Positions 1 to 9,822 of a stretch of 64,000 bases of DNA are shown one piece after another. How positions within the stretch are numbered: position 1 is the first letter of the stretch; each line of letters opens with the position of its first letter. The stretch is from an uncultured Tenacibaculum sp. (GTDB taxonomy: Bacteria; Bacteroidota; Bacteroidia; Flavobacteriales; Flavobacteriaceae). The stretch spans positions 1-64,000 of the forward strand of contig CAKZVD010000063.1 of assembly GCA_937922085.1 (NCBI GenBank), given 5' to 3'. The notes beneath the pieces were generated by a model. The model saw only the letters and a program-made list of their open reading frames with translations. It did not search any database and was not told where the DNA came from. The position numbers and the translations under genes are program-made.

Positions 1-125
1 AACCAATAAAATGTTGGGTTTATTTGTCATTTTGACATTTTTTAGTTTTATTTATTGAAATGGAATAATTTATGTTGTAAATTTATCAAAGAAAAAAATA
101 TTAGAAAGTTAATTTATAAAAAAAT

Positions 126-824
126 ATGATAGGATTTTATGTACTTATAGGAGTTATTTCTCTATTCAGTTGGGTAGTAAGCAATACACTACAGAGAAAA
201 TTTAAAAAATATTCACAAGTTCATTTAAGAAATGGAATGAGTGGAGCAGAGATTGCAGAAAAAATGTTAGCAGATCATGGAATAAGAGATGTTCAAGTAA
301 TATCTACACCAGGGATGTTAACAGATCATTATAACCCACAAAATAAGACAGTTAATTTAAGTGAAGGGGTTTATAATCAGAGAAATGCAGCAGCAGCAGC
401 AGTGGCAGCACATGAAGTTGGACATGCAGTACAACATGCACAAGCATATCAATGGTTACAGATGCGTTCTAAGTTAGTACCTGTAGTTAGTATTTCTTCT
501 AGATTTTCTCAATGGATGATTATAGGGGGTATCGCTTTCGGAGCAGCTTCTGGAAGTACAGGAATTGGTTTATACATTGCAATTGCTGGTTTAGCTTTTA
601 TGGCACTTGGTACTTTATTTAGTTTTGTAACATTACCAGTAGAATACGATGCAAGTAATAGAGCTTTAGCCTGGTTAGAAAATAAAAATATTGTTTCTAG
701 AGAAGAGTTAGCAGGCTCGAAAGATGCTTTAAAATGGGCAGCAAGAACATATTTAGTTGCTGCATTAGGTTCTTTAGCAATGCTTTTATATTGGGCTTTA
801 CAAATTTTAGGAGGTAGAGATTAA
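126..824 (+). CDS. Neutral zinc metallopeptidase, YugP-like (Zn_peptidase_2 family)
   Basis: A 232-residue membrane peptidase. An N-terminal hydrophobic segment (about residues 3-20) is followed by a soluble part carrying the zinc motif HEVGH at about residues 96-100, preceded by an alanine run. Two further hydrophobic segments (about 130-165) and a C-terminal one (about 210-228) follow. This layout and length match the YugP/Zn_peptidase_2 family, membrane-anchored zinc proteases of unknown substrate. The ATG lies in an AT-rich leader and a strong terminator follows the stop, so it is probably monocistronic. Family assignment is confident; the physiological role is not known. Confidence 0.9.
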   Translation: MIGFYVLIGVISLFSWVVSNTLQRKFKKYSQVHLRNGMSGAEIAEKMLADHGIRDVQVISTPGMLTDHYNPQNKTVNLSEGVYNQRNAAAAAVAAHEVGHAVQHAQAYQWLQMRSKLVPVVSISSRFSQWMIIGGIAFGAASGSTGIGLYIAIAGLAFMALGTLFSFVTLPVEYDASNRALAWLENKNIVSREELAGSKDALKWAARTYLVAALGSLAMLLYWALQILGGRD

Positions 825-846
825 ACCTTTATAAAATATATAATTT

Positions 847-880
847 AAAAGCTGTTTGATTTTCAAACAGCTTTTTTTTG
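847..880 (+). terminator. Rho-independent terminator after the YugP-like gene
   Basis: AAAAGCTGTTTG pairs with CAAACAGCTTTT across a short loop and is followed by a T run, just downstream of the stop codon. Confidence 0.85.
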
Positions 881-925
881 TTAAGTATTCTAAAAAAGAA
901 CGTCTAAGGTTTAAAACATACTATT

Positions 926-1429
926 ATGAAAAAATATACTTTAATTCTAATTTTGATCTCATCATTCTATTTTACGGTATCTGCACAAGATATGACTTTA
1001 ACTAAATTAGGAGAGATATTTGAAAAAGCAAGTGATAGTATTGTAAGTCAAAAACCACAATGGAGATTTATAATTAAAGAGATTCCTTTTATTGCGATTG
1101 CAGATTCAACACATAATAGAATGCGAATTATATCGCCAATTGCAGATAGTAATAGGTTAACAGAAGAACTAAAAGAAGCTTCGTTAATGGCTAATTTTCA
1201 TACAGCTTTAGATGTGAAGTATGCTATTTCAGACAATGTTTTATGGTCTGTGTTTATTCACCCTTTAAAAGAGTTGTCAGAAGATCAGGTTTTTGATGCT
1301 ATTAGCCAAGTGTTTTATGCGCATGCTAATTTTGGAACCACATTTTCGAGTACATCTCTAGTTTTTCCAGGGAACAAAGCAAAGAAAAAACCTAAGAAAA
1401 AAGTTAAAAAACGTATTGATAAAATATAA
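926..1429 (+). CDS. Small secreted protein, possibly YbjN-like fold
   Basis: A 167-residue protein with a clear Sec signal peptide (hydrophobic stretch ending in SAQ at about residue 20). The mature part has alternating helix and strand with a motif like RMRIISPI near residue 65, and the tail is a lysine-rich stretch (KKKPKKKVKKR) that is likely unstructured. The mature domain resembles the YbjN/type III chaperone-like fold in size and pattern, but this is inference by eye. It stands alone between two terminators. Function unknown. Confidence 0.7.
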   Translation: MKKYTLILILISSFYFTVSAQDMTLTKLGEIFEKASDSIVSQKPQWRFIIKEIPFIAIADSTHNRMRIISPIADSNRLTEELKEASLMANFHTALDVKYAISDNVLWSVFIHPLKELSEDQVFDAISQVFYAHANFGTTFSSTSLVFPGNKAKKKPKKKVKKRIDKI

Positions 1430-1457
1430 TTATAAATTAATCCCACTTATTAAAAAT

Positions 1458-1493
1458 AAAGGATGTACATATTATGATGTACATCCTTTGTTT
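1458..1493. terminator. Bidirectional terminator between convergent genes
   Basis: AAAGGATGTACAT and ATGTACATCCTTTG form a near-perfect hairpin between the convergent 926-1429 and 1495-3523 genes, with A/T runs on both sides. Confidence 0.8.
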
Positions 1494-1494
1494 T

Positions 1495-3523
1495 TTAATT
1501 CATTACTTTAATTTTTTTAGTCATTCGAAAATTCCCGTTTATTAGTTGAATAAAATAAACACCATTAACTAAAGTTTTAAGATCTATAGTTTCTTTTATA
1601 TCACCAGCAGGAGATACAGTATTTATAATTTTTGTTAAAACATTTTTCCCTTGTATATCGTTAATAATTATAGAAGTTGATTCATTTTTTACATTATATA
1701 ATTCGATACTTATATATCCTTTGGCTGGATTAGGATACACATTTAAATTTGTTTTTTTATTATCCTGTAGTATATTAGGTAATAAAGCTATAGCGTTAGC
1801 GCATAATGCAACTTCTACCCATTTTTCTTCTTTTTTGTAAATTTTACCTTCATAAACCACTTTGTCTCCCAAGCTATATTCTATTGTTTTTATCCATGGT
1901 TTTGCTTCTGAACACGGGTCTAAAGAAGCGCTTGTATCACAACGTCTTATAAAGTCCCATCCATCACTCGTACGTTCATATAAACTATTACTAAAAAGGA
2001 CAATCTCACCTAAAGGATAGGAAACACCAGATACAAAGGCAGGTGCAGTATCACAAAGATCTGTGTTACCAGGATCACCATTGTCACTATTACATTCACC
2101 TAAGTCTTTCCATCCTGAAGATGTTCTTTCGAAAAGATGGTCTCTATTAACAACCCTGTCTCCAACTGAGTAGGATACACCAGAAGCCCAATTAGCTACA
2201 CCAGAACAATTAACACCATTATCGCTTCCTCCATCATTACAAGAATCTACACAATTAGCGTTACTTATAGTTCTTCTAATAACATTTCCTGGTTGACGTC
2301 CAAAACCTTTAGATAAATTTTTACCTACACTAGTTAAATGACAATAGCTCATTATTGTTCCTCCATCTGAAGGAATTCCTGGTCTTGCACAATTCCCTGT
2401 TGTCTCATAACAACCATCAATAGCAGTGTTGTTTCCATTCCAAGTACATCTATGCGTATGATGAGAACCAAAATTATGACCCAATTCGTGAGCTATAACT
2501 GCTACGGTCCATGAGTATCTAGGCACATTTTCATAACTACTTCTAATACCAGATACTCCATAACTATTTCGTGTACGACACAGTCCATCAACCCAAGCGA
2601 GTCCTCCAGAGAAGTCATAAGTTACAAAATGAGCTAAGTCTCCATTAAATCCATTATCTACGCGATAATCTCTATAGCTATTTAATGTGTTGCTAAATGG
2701 AGTAGAAGTAGTCCATGCTCTAATACCAGATAATTTAATCTCTATATTCTCATTGTCATAAAGTATGGCTACTTGATTAAATACAGATTGTATAAAACTG
2801 GATGCTGCTTGTGCTCCTCCTTTATCTCTTACAATGTCGTTTCCTATATCAAAAAATATTTCAGGACATTTAGCTATGTTTCTAGATTGTGTAATTTTAT
2901 CCTCTATTTTTTTTCTAGTAGGGAGATTGTTGTATTCTTCGTTGTTTTGACAAACAAAATCATCTAAATGATCAATATCTTTATCTTCATAAAGTATATG
3001 CTCATCACTATTATCTAGTTTACTTAAAACCATATTTCCTATATCATTAGGTAAACTTATAATTCCTGAAATTTCACCATTAAAAATGGTTATAGCAGCT
3101 ATTGATTTTGGATTGTCTTTAACAATACCTTTATAATGAGAAATTTCATAATCTGGTTTTATTAATTTTCCTGAAGGCATTTCTATAATAGAAAAATCAT
3201 CCGATGTAATATTTACCTTTACTAATTCTAAAATTAATGGTTTATCTGCTCTGGGTATTTGTAAACTCATTTCTTCTGGAGAAGAGATCACAAAACTTTT
3301 CATAGCTTTTTTTTGGAGTATAAATGTAGAATAATTTTTAAACTCACTAGGAATATTAGTTCTACCTTTATTTGTTGTTTTTTGAAATAGAGTAATTTTT
3401 TTAAACGTTCTTCCTGTTAATTTAGCATGTGCTATTTTTTCACTAGGTCTATATATTTTAGATTGCGAGTAGGAAGCCCCCCCCTATAAAAAGAAAGGTT
3501 AAAAAAATGAAAAATTGTTTCAT
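1495..3523 (-). pseudogene. Reprolysin-type metalloprotease with T9SS signal, frameshifted at a G8 tract
   Basis: The ORF track shows only 602 residues from 3303, but the coding sequence continues upstream. ATG at 3523 opens a signal peptide (MKQFFIFLTFLFI), then a run of eight G on the coding strand (3477-3484) throws the frame into an early stop. Seven G (or ten) would give a normal signal peptide ending in ASYSQ joined to 58 more codons that match the paralog at 7319-9349. The domain order is a propeptide-like region, a metzincin catalytic domain with HELGHNFGSHHTH, three CBM5/12-like repeats (W..GxxYxxGDxV..), and a T9SS sorting domain ending in ITKKIKVMN-like residues. As written it is off; it may be phase-variable, a true pseudogene, or a homopolymer sequencing error. 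Confidence 0.8.
3477..3484 (-). repeat. G8 homopolymer in signal-peptide codons
   Basis: Eight C on the plus strand (eight G on the coding strand) inside the signal peptide of the metalloprotease. It is the cause of the frameshift between the start at 3523 and the main reading frame. Such tracts slip easily during replication and are also prone to sequencing error. Confidence 0.9.
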
Positions 3524-3668
3524 AATATTTGGTTAAAGATTAATTAATTGATGGTTATGTGGTTTTATCAATTTATATTGTAAAAAAGATTTCTATGTAT
3601 TAAATGAAGATGAAATGCAGTTTAAAGTGCACTACTTTTAAAATTAATTAACGTATAAGAATAAAAGA

Positions 3669-3695
3669 AAGCCCCATAATAATTATGAGGCTTTA
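3669..3695 (-). terminator. Terminator after the BNR/FnIII protein gene
   Basis: AAAGCCTCATAA and TTATGGGGCTTT pair on the minus strand immediately downstream of the stop at 3710, followed by a pyrimidine-rich run. Confidence 0.7.
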
Positions 3696-3709
3696 ATTTA
3701 TATTAAGTT

Positions 3710-6700
3710 CTATTTTTTAAAAATTTTGATTGTTTTAATTTGTTTATTCATTTCAAATTGTAACACGTAAAACCCTTTAGGTATTTTATTTACATTTAAA
3801 ACTAAATTATTATTTATTAATTCTGTTTTTAAAGGATACATGATACCATTATTTCCTATTAATTTTAATTGGCTTATTTGTTTTTTTGACGAAATCCCTT
3901 TTATAGTCAAACTATTTTCGAAAGGAATTGGATATACTTTTATTCCATTAAAATCTTCTAAATCAACATTAGGAGGCGTCTCTATACTTGATAAAGGTTG
4001 AGATTGATCTGATTCTGGTTGTACTTGATCACTAATACTAGGAGTGTTAGTATATTTAACAGTTACCTCTGCCACAGAAGCCCATCTTTTACCGTCTACT
4101 TCAGATAATGCTCTAAAATAGATATAACGGGTAGAAAATTCCTCAAAATCTATAATCTGTTTTAAAGTAGATTTTTGAAAAGAACCCGTTGATAATTGTT
4201 TCCATTTATCTCCATCCCATCCAAATAAAATATAGTCTTTAACCATGCCAGTAGTACCCGATTGTCTACCTTGGTATGTAAATCCAACCAAGTTTTTTTT
4301 CTGCCCTAAATCGATTGCTATAAAATGAGGATGAGAAGTATTATCATCATACCAATTAGAATGCCAATATGTATTTACATCACCATCTGATGCTTTTTCC
4401 TTACTATGATCTGCATTACCAGTTTCCTCACTATTCGTATCATACACCACACAACCATCACAATCTTCGATAACATCTGGAGGTGTAACAACAGTCGTTA
4501 CTTTAACCTCTATCACATTTGAAAAATCAGAATAATCAGCAGCATCGTAAGCTCTAACTCTATAAGAATATACTCCATCCGGAACATTCTTATCTACATA
4601 TTCCGTTAAGTCATTTACATAATCAATTCTTTTAAACCCATCTCCATCATTTCTTTGAATAGTAAAACCTGTTTCATTATTTGAATTATCCTTCCATGTT
4701 AAAGTAACATTTTTTTCCTTTAATGAAGCTACTAAATTACTTGGTGGATTAATATCTCCCCCCGTATCTTCACTAACCTCTATATTAACGACATTTGAAA
4801 AATCAGAATAATCAACAGCATTATAAGCTCTTACACGATATGTATAAGTCCCTTCTGGTAAATTTTTATCCATATATTCTGTTGAATTAGTTACAACATT
4901 GATCCTTTTGAAACCACTTCCGTCATTTCGTTGAATAGCAAATCCTGTTTCGTTATTAGAGTTATCTATCCATGTTAAAGTAACATTTTTTTGATCTAAA
5001 GAAGCTAGTAAATTACTAGGTAAATTGATTTCTCCTGCTGTATCTCCATCTCCATTATCTTTGCTATATAAATCTGTTTCCCAAATACCTCTACCATACG
5101 TTCCTAAACGTAATTTTCTAGTTCCGTAATGAATTTCTAAATCTGTTGTTTGCACACTTGGAAGATTTTTAGAAAAAGAAACCCATGAATTTAAACTATC
5201 ACTGGTATAATAAACTCCTGATTGCATTCCTACATACAAACCATTTTCTTTGGTATCATCGAAAACTAAACATTGAGCAGCTATGTTTGGTAAATTCCCC
5301 TTAACATTTTTCCAAGTACTTCCTGCATTTGTTGATACATAAACTCTAGACCCCGTTGTGGCTATTGCTACTCTTTCAGGATTATTAGGATCAACAGCAA
5401 TAAAATTAACATCGCCTCTAAAACTACTTACGCTTGTCCATGAAGGATTACTACTTTGTCCATTTTTAGTTCTCCACATTTTACCTTCTTCAGTAATATA
5501 AATGTAATTATTGTTAGATTTAGCTATCGTTATTTCATCTAAATTTCCTCCAATATTTATACTAGAAGTTATATTAGACCAGCTTCCACTTCTTCCGCCT
5601 CTATCACTTCTATATAAATTACTATAACCTACATATATTTTATTGTTATTAATTGGATCCATCATAAAAGGTGTCACCCATTCTCCACTAAAGTTACCAG
5701 GTTTACTAATATTACCAATACTATTTCCTCCATCAGTACTCTTATATAAACTTCCAAACTGAACAGTTCCATAAACAACGTTTTTATTTTTATGATCTAT
5801 AAAACATTCCATCCCATCTGCTCCTAACCACTCTACGAATTGTCTGTTAGTACCTCTCATTATATTTGTACCGTTATCTTGAGCTCCACCAACAATCATA
5901 TTTGAGTCTGTAGCTGAATTACCAATTCTATAATATTGACGCACAGCCAAACCTCCTTGAGTTAGATCTGCCATATTATTCCCTTTATCTCTACTCCTAA
6001 ATATACCTCCATCACTACCTGCGTAGATTGTACCGTTTATATACTGTAACACCTCTACATCTGCATGAATATAAGACCTATCTCCAGGACTACTCCATGT
6101 TGCTAACGTTGTAAAAGAACTTCCTCCATTTAAAGATCTAGAATAATTCATTCCAGCCAAATGCACCTCATTTGCATTGGTGTCAGAAACAGTTATAGCC
6201 ATATCTCTTGATGCTTGTGTAAAATACACATCATTTGTTGAAACAGTTTGGGAACTAGCACGAGTACTAAAACTTGTTCCACTATTAGTAGACCTGTATA
6301 AGTACCCAAAAGAACTTCCTCTTTTTTGAACTAAATAAACAATATTAGGATTGGCTGGTGTAACGGCCATTTTCATTCTTTCTGACCTATTTAAACCACT
6401 ATTAATTCTACTAAAATTACCCCCTCCGTTTGTTGATTTATAAAAGTTATTACCACAGGCATATACCACATTAGTATTTCCTGGTTTAAACTCTACATCT
6501 TCTATTACAGCATTTAATACATTAGTAAAATTCCTTCCTTTATTTGTTGATCTATATAAAGCTCTTGAAGACCCTATAAAAATGGTATTCCCGTTTGAAT
6601 TAATAAGAATTCTTCTTGGTGTACCACTTACTCTTAAAATTTCTGACCATGTATTTCCTCCATTAGTTGATCTTAATATTTGCCCTGCAGAATTCCCTAA

Positions 6701-7285
6701 ATATACCGTATTAGTATCTGTAGGATCTATAGCTATTGACCAAATAGACATATTGGACATGTCGTCACCTAAAGGGTTCCAATTTCTTCCTGCATTTGAA
6801 GATTTCCAAATCCCTCCTCCTGGAGAACCTGCATAAATTAATTGCTGTTGTTTTGGTTCAACAGCTATAGATACAATTCTACCTAAACCAGGTGTCCAAC
6901 TTCGAGTTCTACTCCATTTGAAAGGTCCTAATTCTTGCCATCCTTTAGAGTTTTTAGCTTGTGGTGAGTTATTAGTTTTTTTAAATGATTTTTTAAATTT
7001 CTCACATTCTTCTACCACTTTTCTATCACTAATAACTCGTCCATTAACGTCCTGATTTCTTTTTGCCCAGTACAAGTTTCTCATGTAAAGTTTAAAGCCA
7101 CTGCCTTTTCCTTTATTATGAGTTTGATAATATTTATCACCTAATCGTTCTAATTTTTTTACTTTCAAATTTTCCTTTTGAGATAATTCATACAATTCTT
7201 GTCCGTAAGAAATGTAAGAGTTAACAAAAAAGAAAAGGAGTAAAAAATGTAATTTTAATACAATAATTTGTTTGGAATTTTTCAT
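3710..7285 (-). CDS. Large secreted BNR/VPS10-type beta-propeller protein with FnIII, discoidin and T9SS domains
   Basis: A 1191-residue exported protein. After a signal peptide ending near SYISYGQ, residues of about 120-730 form sortilin/BNR-like propeller repeats, seen as repeated short motifs such as STNGGNTW, STNKGRNF and STDGGNS. Two fibronectin type III domains follow (about 745-930) and are nearly copies of each other. A discoidin/F5-8C-like domain (about 955-1075) contains DVNTYWHSNWYDD. A T9SS sorting domain (about 1115-1191) ends the protein. It lies between two paralogous metalloproteases, on the same strand, and is probably surface-bound or released and binds glycans or proteins. 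No catalytic motif is visible. The start is placed before the signal peptide. Confidence 0.85.
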   Translation of the reverse strand: MKNSKQIIVLKLHFLLLFFFVNSYISYGQELYELSQKENLKVKKLERLGDKYYQTHNKGKGSGFKLYMRNLYWAKRNQDVNGRVISDRKVVEECEKFKKSFKKTNNSPQAKNSKGWQELGPFKWSRTRSWTPGLGRIVSIAVEPKQQQLIYAGSPGGGIWKSSNAGRNWNPLGDDMSNMSIWSIAIDPTDTNTVYLGNSAGQILRSTNGGNTWSEILRVSGTPRRILINSNGNTIFIGSSRALYRSTNKGRNFTNVLNAVIEDVEFKPGNTNVVYACGNNFYKSTNGGGNFSRINSGLNRSERMKMAVTPANPNIVYLVQKRGSSFGYLYRSTNSGTSFSTRASSQTVSTNDVYFTQASRDMAITVSDTNANEVHLAGMNYSRSLNGGSSFTTLATWSSPGDRSYIHADVEVLQYINGTIYAGSDGGIFRSRDKGNNMADLTQGGLAVRQYYRIGNSATDSNMIVGGAQDNGTNIMRGTNRQFVEWLGADGMECFIDHKNKNVVYGTVQFGSLYKSTDGGNSIGNISKPGNFSGEWVTPFMMDPINNNKIYVGYSNLYRSDRGGRSGSWSNITSSINIGGNLDEITIAKSNNNYIYITEEGKMWRTKNGQSSNPSWTSVSSFRGDVNFIAVDPNNPERVAIATTGSRVYVSTNAGSTWKNVKGNLPNIAAQCLVFDDTKENGLYVGMQSGVYYTSDSLNSWVSFSKNLPSVQTTDLEIHYGTRKLRLGTYGRGIWETDLYSKDNGDGDTAGEINLPSNLLASLDQKNVTLTWIDNSNNETGFAIQRNDGSGFKRINVVTNSTEYMDKNLPEGTYTYRVRAYNAVDYSDFSNVVNIEVSEDTGGDINPPSNLVASLKEKNVTLTWKDNSNNETGFTIQRNDGDGFKRIDYVNDLTEYVDKNVPDGVYSYRVRAYDAADYSDFSNVIEVKVTTVVTPPDVIEDCDGCVVYDTNSEETGNADHSKEKASDGDVNTYWHSNWYDDNTSHPHFIAIDLGQKKNLVGFTYQGRQSGTTGMVKDYILFGWDGDKWKQLSTGSFQKSTLKQIIDFEEFSTRYIYFRALSEVDGKRWASVAEVTVKYTNTPSISDQVQPESDQSQPLSSIETPPNVDLEDFNGIKVYPIPFENSLTIKGISSKKQISQLKLIGNNGIMYPLKTELINNNLVLNVNKIPKGFYVLQFEMNKQIKTIKIFKK

Positions 7286-7318
7286 TTTTATTCTGATTTA
7301 ATTGATTCGGGGGGATTC

Positions 7319-9349
7319 TTACTCAATCATGAATTTTTTAGTAATCTGTTTTTTACCGTTTTTTATTTTAATAAAATGAACTCCTTTAGATAAAGTGCTA
7401 ACATCTATATTTCCTTTTAAAGTACCTAAAGGAGATGTCTTATCTATCTTTTTTTCAACAACGATTTTTCCTTGTATGTCTAGTATTTTTATAAGTGTAT
7501 TTTTGTTGTAGATCCCTTTAATTTGAAAGTTTACAAATTCTTTTACTGGATTAGGATATACTAATAATAAAGATGTTTTTAATTCTCTTTCGTTAATAGG
7601 TTTAACTATAGACGCTCCTGGTTGATTTAAACATACTGCTAATTCAGACCATGCTCCATTTACCAATTCAAAAGCTCTACCTGAAGAAACAACCTTATCT
7701 CCATTTCTATAACTTGTATAATCATTCCATGGATCAATGCCAGAACATGGATCTGAGTTTTGGTTATCACAAGCTCCTAGATTAACCCAATCTCCATTTT
7801 CTATTTTAAACAAATTACCTTGATAGATTACTAAATCTCCTTCTGAATAACTTGTATTATCGAACCATTGATCAATACCTAAACAATCATCAGAACCGCA
7901 AGTGCCTAAATCATTCCAGTCATTATTACCTGTTCTCTCAAATAACTTACCATTATAAACTATTTTATCTCCTGCTTTGTAGTTAGTATTTTCTGACCAA
8001 GCTGGTATGCCTGCACAACTTACTTCATCTCCTCCAGTGCCACCACCACCATCAGTAGAGCATGTATCTACACAAGAGCCATTATTTATAGTCCTTTTTA
8101 TAATGCTAACTGGCTGTGAAGCAAATCCTTTACGTAAATTAGTTCCTACGCTATTTAAATGGCAATAACTCATAATGGTACCTCCATCCGAAGGAGCGCC
8201 AGGTCTTCTACAATTACCTTCCGTTTGATAACAACCATCAATAGCGGTATTATTACCATTCCAAACACAAGCATGTGTATGATCGGATCCAAAATTATGA
8301 CCTAGTTCATGTGCTATTGTAGATATGTTCCAGGAATAACGAGGTACGTTTGAATAGTTTCTATTAATACCTGATAAGCCATACCTGTATGAACCACATA
8401 AACCACTTACCCATGCTACACCTCCTGAATAATCATAAGTAACAAAATGCCCTAAATCACCATTAAATTGATTTCTGTTTCTGTAACTTCTATAGCTATC
8501 CAAATCATTAAATGGAGCTCTAGAAGACCAAGCTCTGATTCCAGAAAGTTTAATGCCTATACCTTCATTATCATATAAAATAGCAACCTGATTAAACATT
8601 GCTTCTACAAAGGCTGATGCTGCGTTAACTCCTCCTTTATCAGAAACGACATCATTTGCTATGTCAAAGAAAATTTTTGGGCATTTTCCTTCTCTTCTCA
8701 TTGGTGAATTATTTTTTAATTCCTCCTTATTTTGTTTGTTTTTTTTGTAAGATTCATCTACTTGACAAACAAAATTATTTAGATGACTAATATCTTTGTC
8801 TCGGTATATAATATGTTCTTCGCTATTACTTAGTTTACCTAAAACCAAATTACCTACAACATTATCTAAACTGATGATTCCTGACACTTCGTTATTTTGA
8901 ATTGAAACTGCAACTTTTGAGTTTTTTTTGTTTTTAACAACTCCTCTATAATGAGTTATAGGTGCTGGTTTTATCATTCTTCCAGAAGGTAATTCTACTA
9001 TCGAAAAATCATCTGTTGTAATATGAACCTTAACCAATTCTAGAGTCATAGTTGAAGATTGATTGGGGACTGTGAGACTCATGGTTTCTGGCGAATTTAT
9101 TTCATTAGAAAAACCTCGCATAGCAAGTTTATTAAGAGATAATAATTGGTAATCTTTAAACTCTTTGGGTATTTTAAGGAAGGTTTTTTTTCTTCTCTTT
9201 TTTCCAAAATCAAAAAGCATTACCTTTTCAAAAGTATTTCCCTTTTTTTTAGCTAATAGCACTCTGTTTTGAGGTCTTAAATTTTGTGAGTAACCTGTGA
9301 AAAGTAGAGATAACATAAAGAATGTTAGTAAAGTAATTTTAGTTTTCAT
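7319..9349 (-). CDS. Secreted reprolysin-like metalloprotease with CBM5/12-like repeats and T9SS signal
   Basis: The track starts at 9421, but the ATG at 9349 gives a clean signal peptide (MKTKITLLTFFMLSLLF, cleavage near GYSQ), so about 676 residues are expected. A propeptide-like region of about 190 residues precedes the metzincin domain with zinc motif HELGHNFGSDHTH (about residues 346-358) and a downstream GTIMSYCH Met-turn. Three cysteine-bounded CBM5/12-like repeats follow (for example WSENTNYKAGDKIVYNGKLF), then a T9SS sorting domain. It is a close paralog of the 1495-3523 gene and is the intact copy. It is expected to be exported through the outer membrane and to degrade proteins, perhaps on chitin-like surfaces. 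Confidence 0.9.
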   Translation of the reverse strand: MKTKITLLTFFMLSLLFTGYSQNLRPQNRVLLAKKKGNTFEKVMLFDFGKKRRKKTFLKIPKEFKDYQLLSLNKLAMRGFSNEINSPETMSLTVPNQSSTMTLELVKVHITTDDFSIVELPSGRMIKPAPITHYRGVVKNKKNSKVAVSIQNNEVSGIISLDNVVGNLVLGKLSNSEEHIIYRDKDISHLNNFVCQVDESYKKNKQNKEELKNNSPMRREGKCPKIFFDIANDVVSDKGGVNAASAFVEAMFNQVAILYDNEGIGIKLSGIRAWSSRAPFNDLDSYRSYRNRNQFNGDLGHFVTYDYSGGVAWVSGLCGSYRYGLSGINRNYSNVPRYSWNISTIAHELGHNFGSDHTHACVWNGNNTAIDGCYQTEGNCRRPGAPSDGGTIMSYCHLNSVGTNLRKGFASQPVSIIKRTINNGSCVDTCSTDGGGGTGGDEVSCAGIPAWSENTNYKAGDKIVYNGKLFERTGNNDWNDLGTCGSDDCLGIDQWFDNTSYSEGDLVIYQGNLFKIENGDWVNLGACDNQNSDPCSGIDPWNDYTSYRNGDKVVSSGRAFELVNGAWSELAVCLNQPGASIVKPINERELKTSLLLVYPNPVKEFVNFQIKGIYNKNTLIKILDIQGKIVVEKKIDKTSPLGTLKGNIDVSTLSKGVHFIKIKNGKKQITKKFMIE

Positions 9350-9421
9350 TTTAATTAAAGTTAATTTAGATTTAGTTATATAGAATGCATACAAAGACAT
9401 TTTGTAGAATGACTTGTACAT

Positions 9422-9822
9422 TACAATTAGTTAAGAAAAAGGATTGCTTTTGAATGTCTGAAAAAGACATTAGCAGTTACATAAAATTATCCGGAATAAT
9501 TTTATGTGTTTTTAAAAAAAGTATTGATTGTCTAAAAAATTATACTTGTAGTGATATTTTTAGTAGGATAGGATTCATTTGTTAGGGGGCTAATTGGTTA
9601 ATTTTAGAGTGCAAATGTAATTATATAATCAGAAATAAAAATAACATACTGTATTTAAATGTTCTAACTTTAAGTTTTATAAACAAATGTTAATAGATTG
9701 CTTTAAAAGTTCTGCTTTCTAATATTACAGTTCAACGGTTTTTTATCCCAATTCAACAGATTCAACTTTCGCTTTTTGTATTAAAAACTCAATTTTGAAG
9801 TGTAAAACTAAAATTACGCCTT
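9422..9822. other. Intergenic region between divergent genes
   Basis: About 400 bases between the divergent metalloprotease and the outer-membrane receptor gene. It is AT-rich and must hold both promoters. I see no ORF, clear hairpin or full TTG-N19-TAnnTTTG promoter. Confidence 0.5.

Noticed and set aside
6582-6836. 84-residue plus-strand ORF inside the propeller gene
   Set aside because: Antisense shadow of the repetitive coding region.
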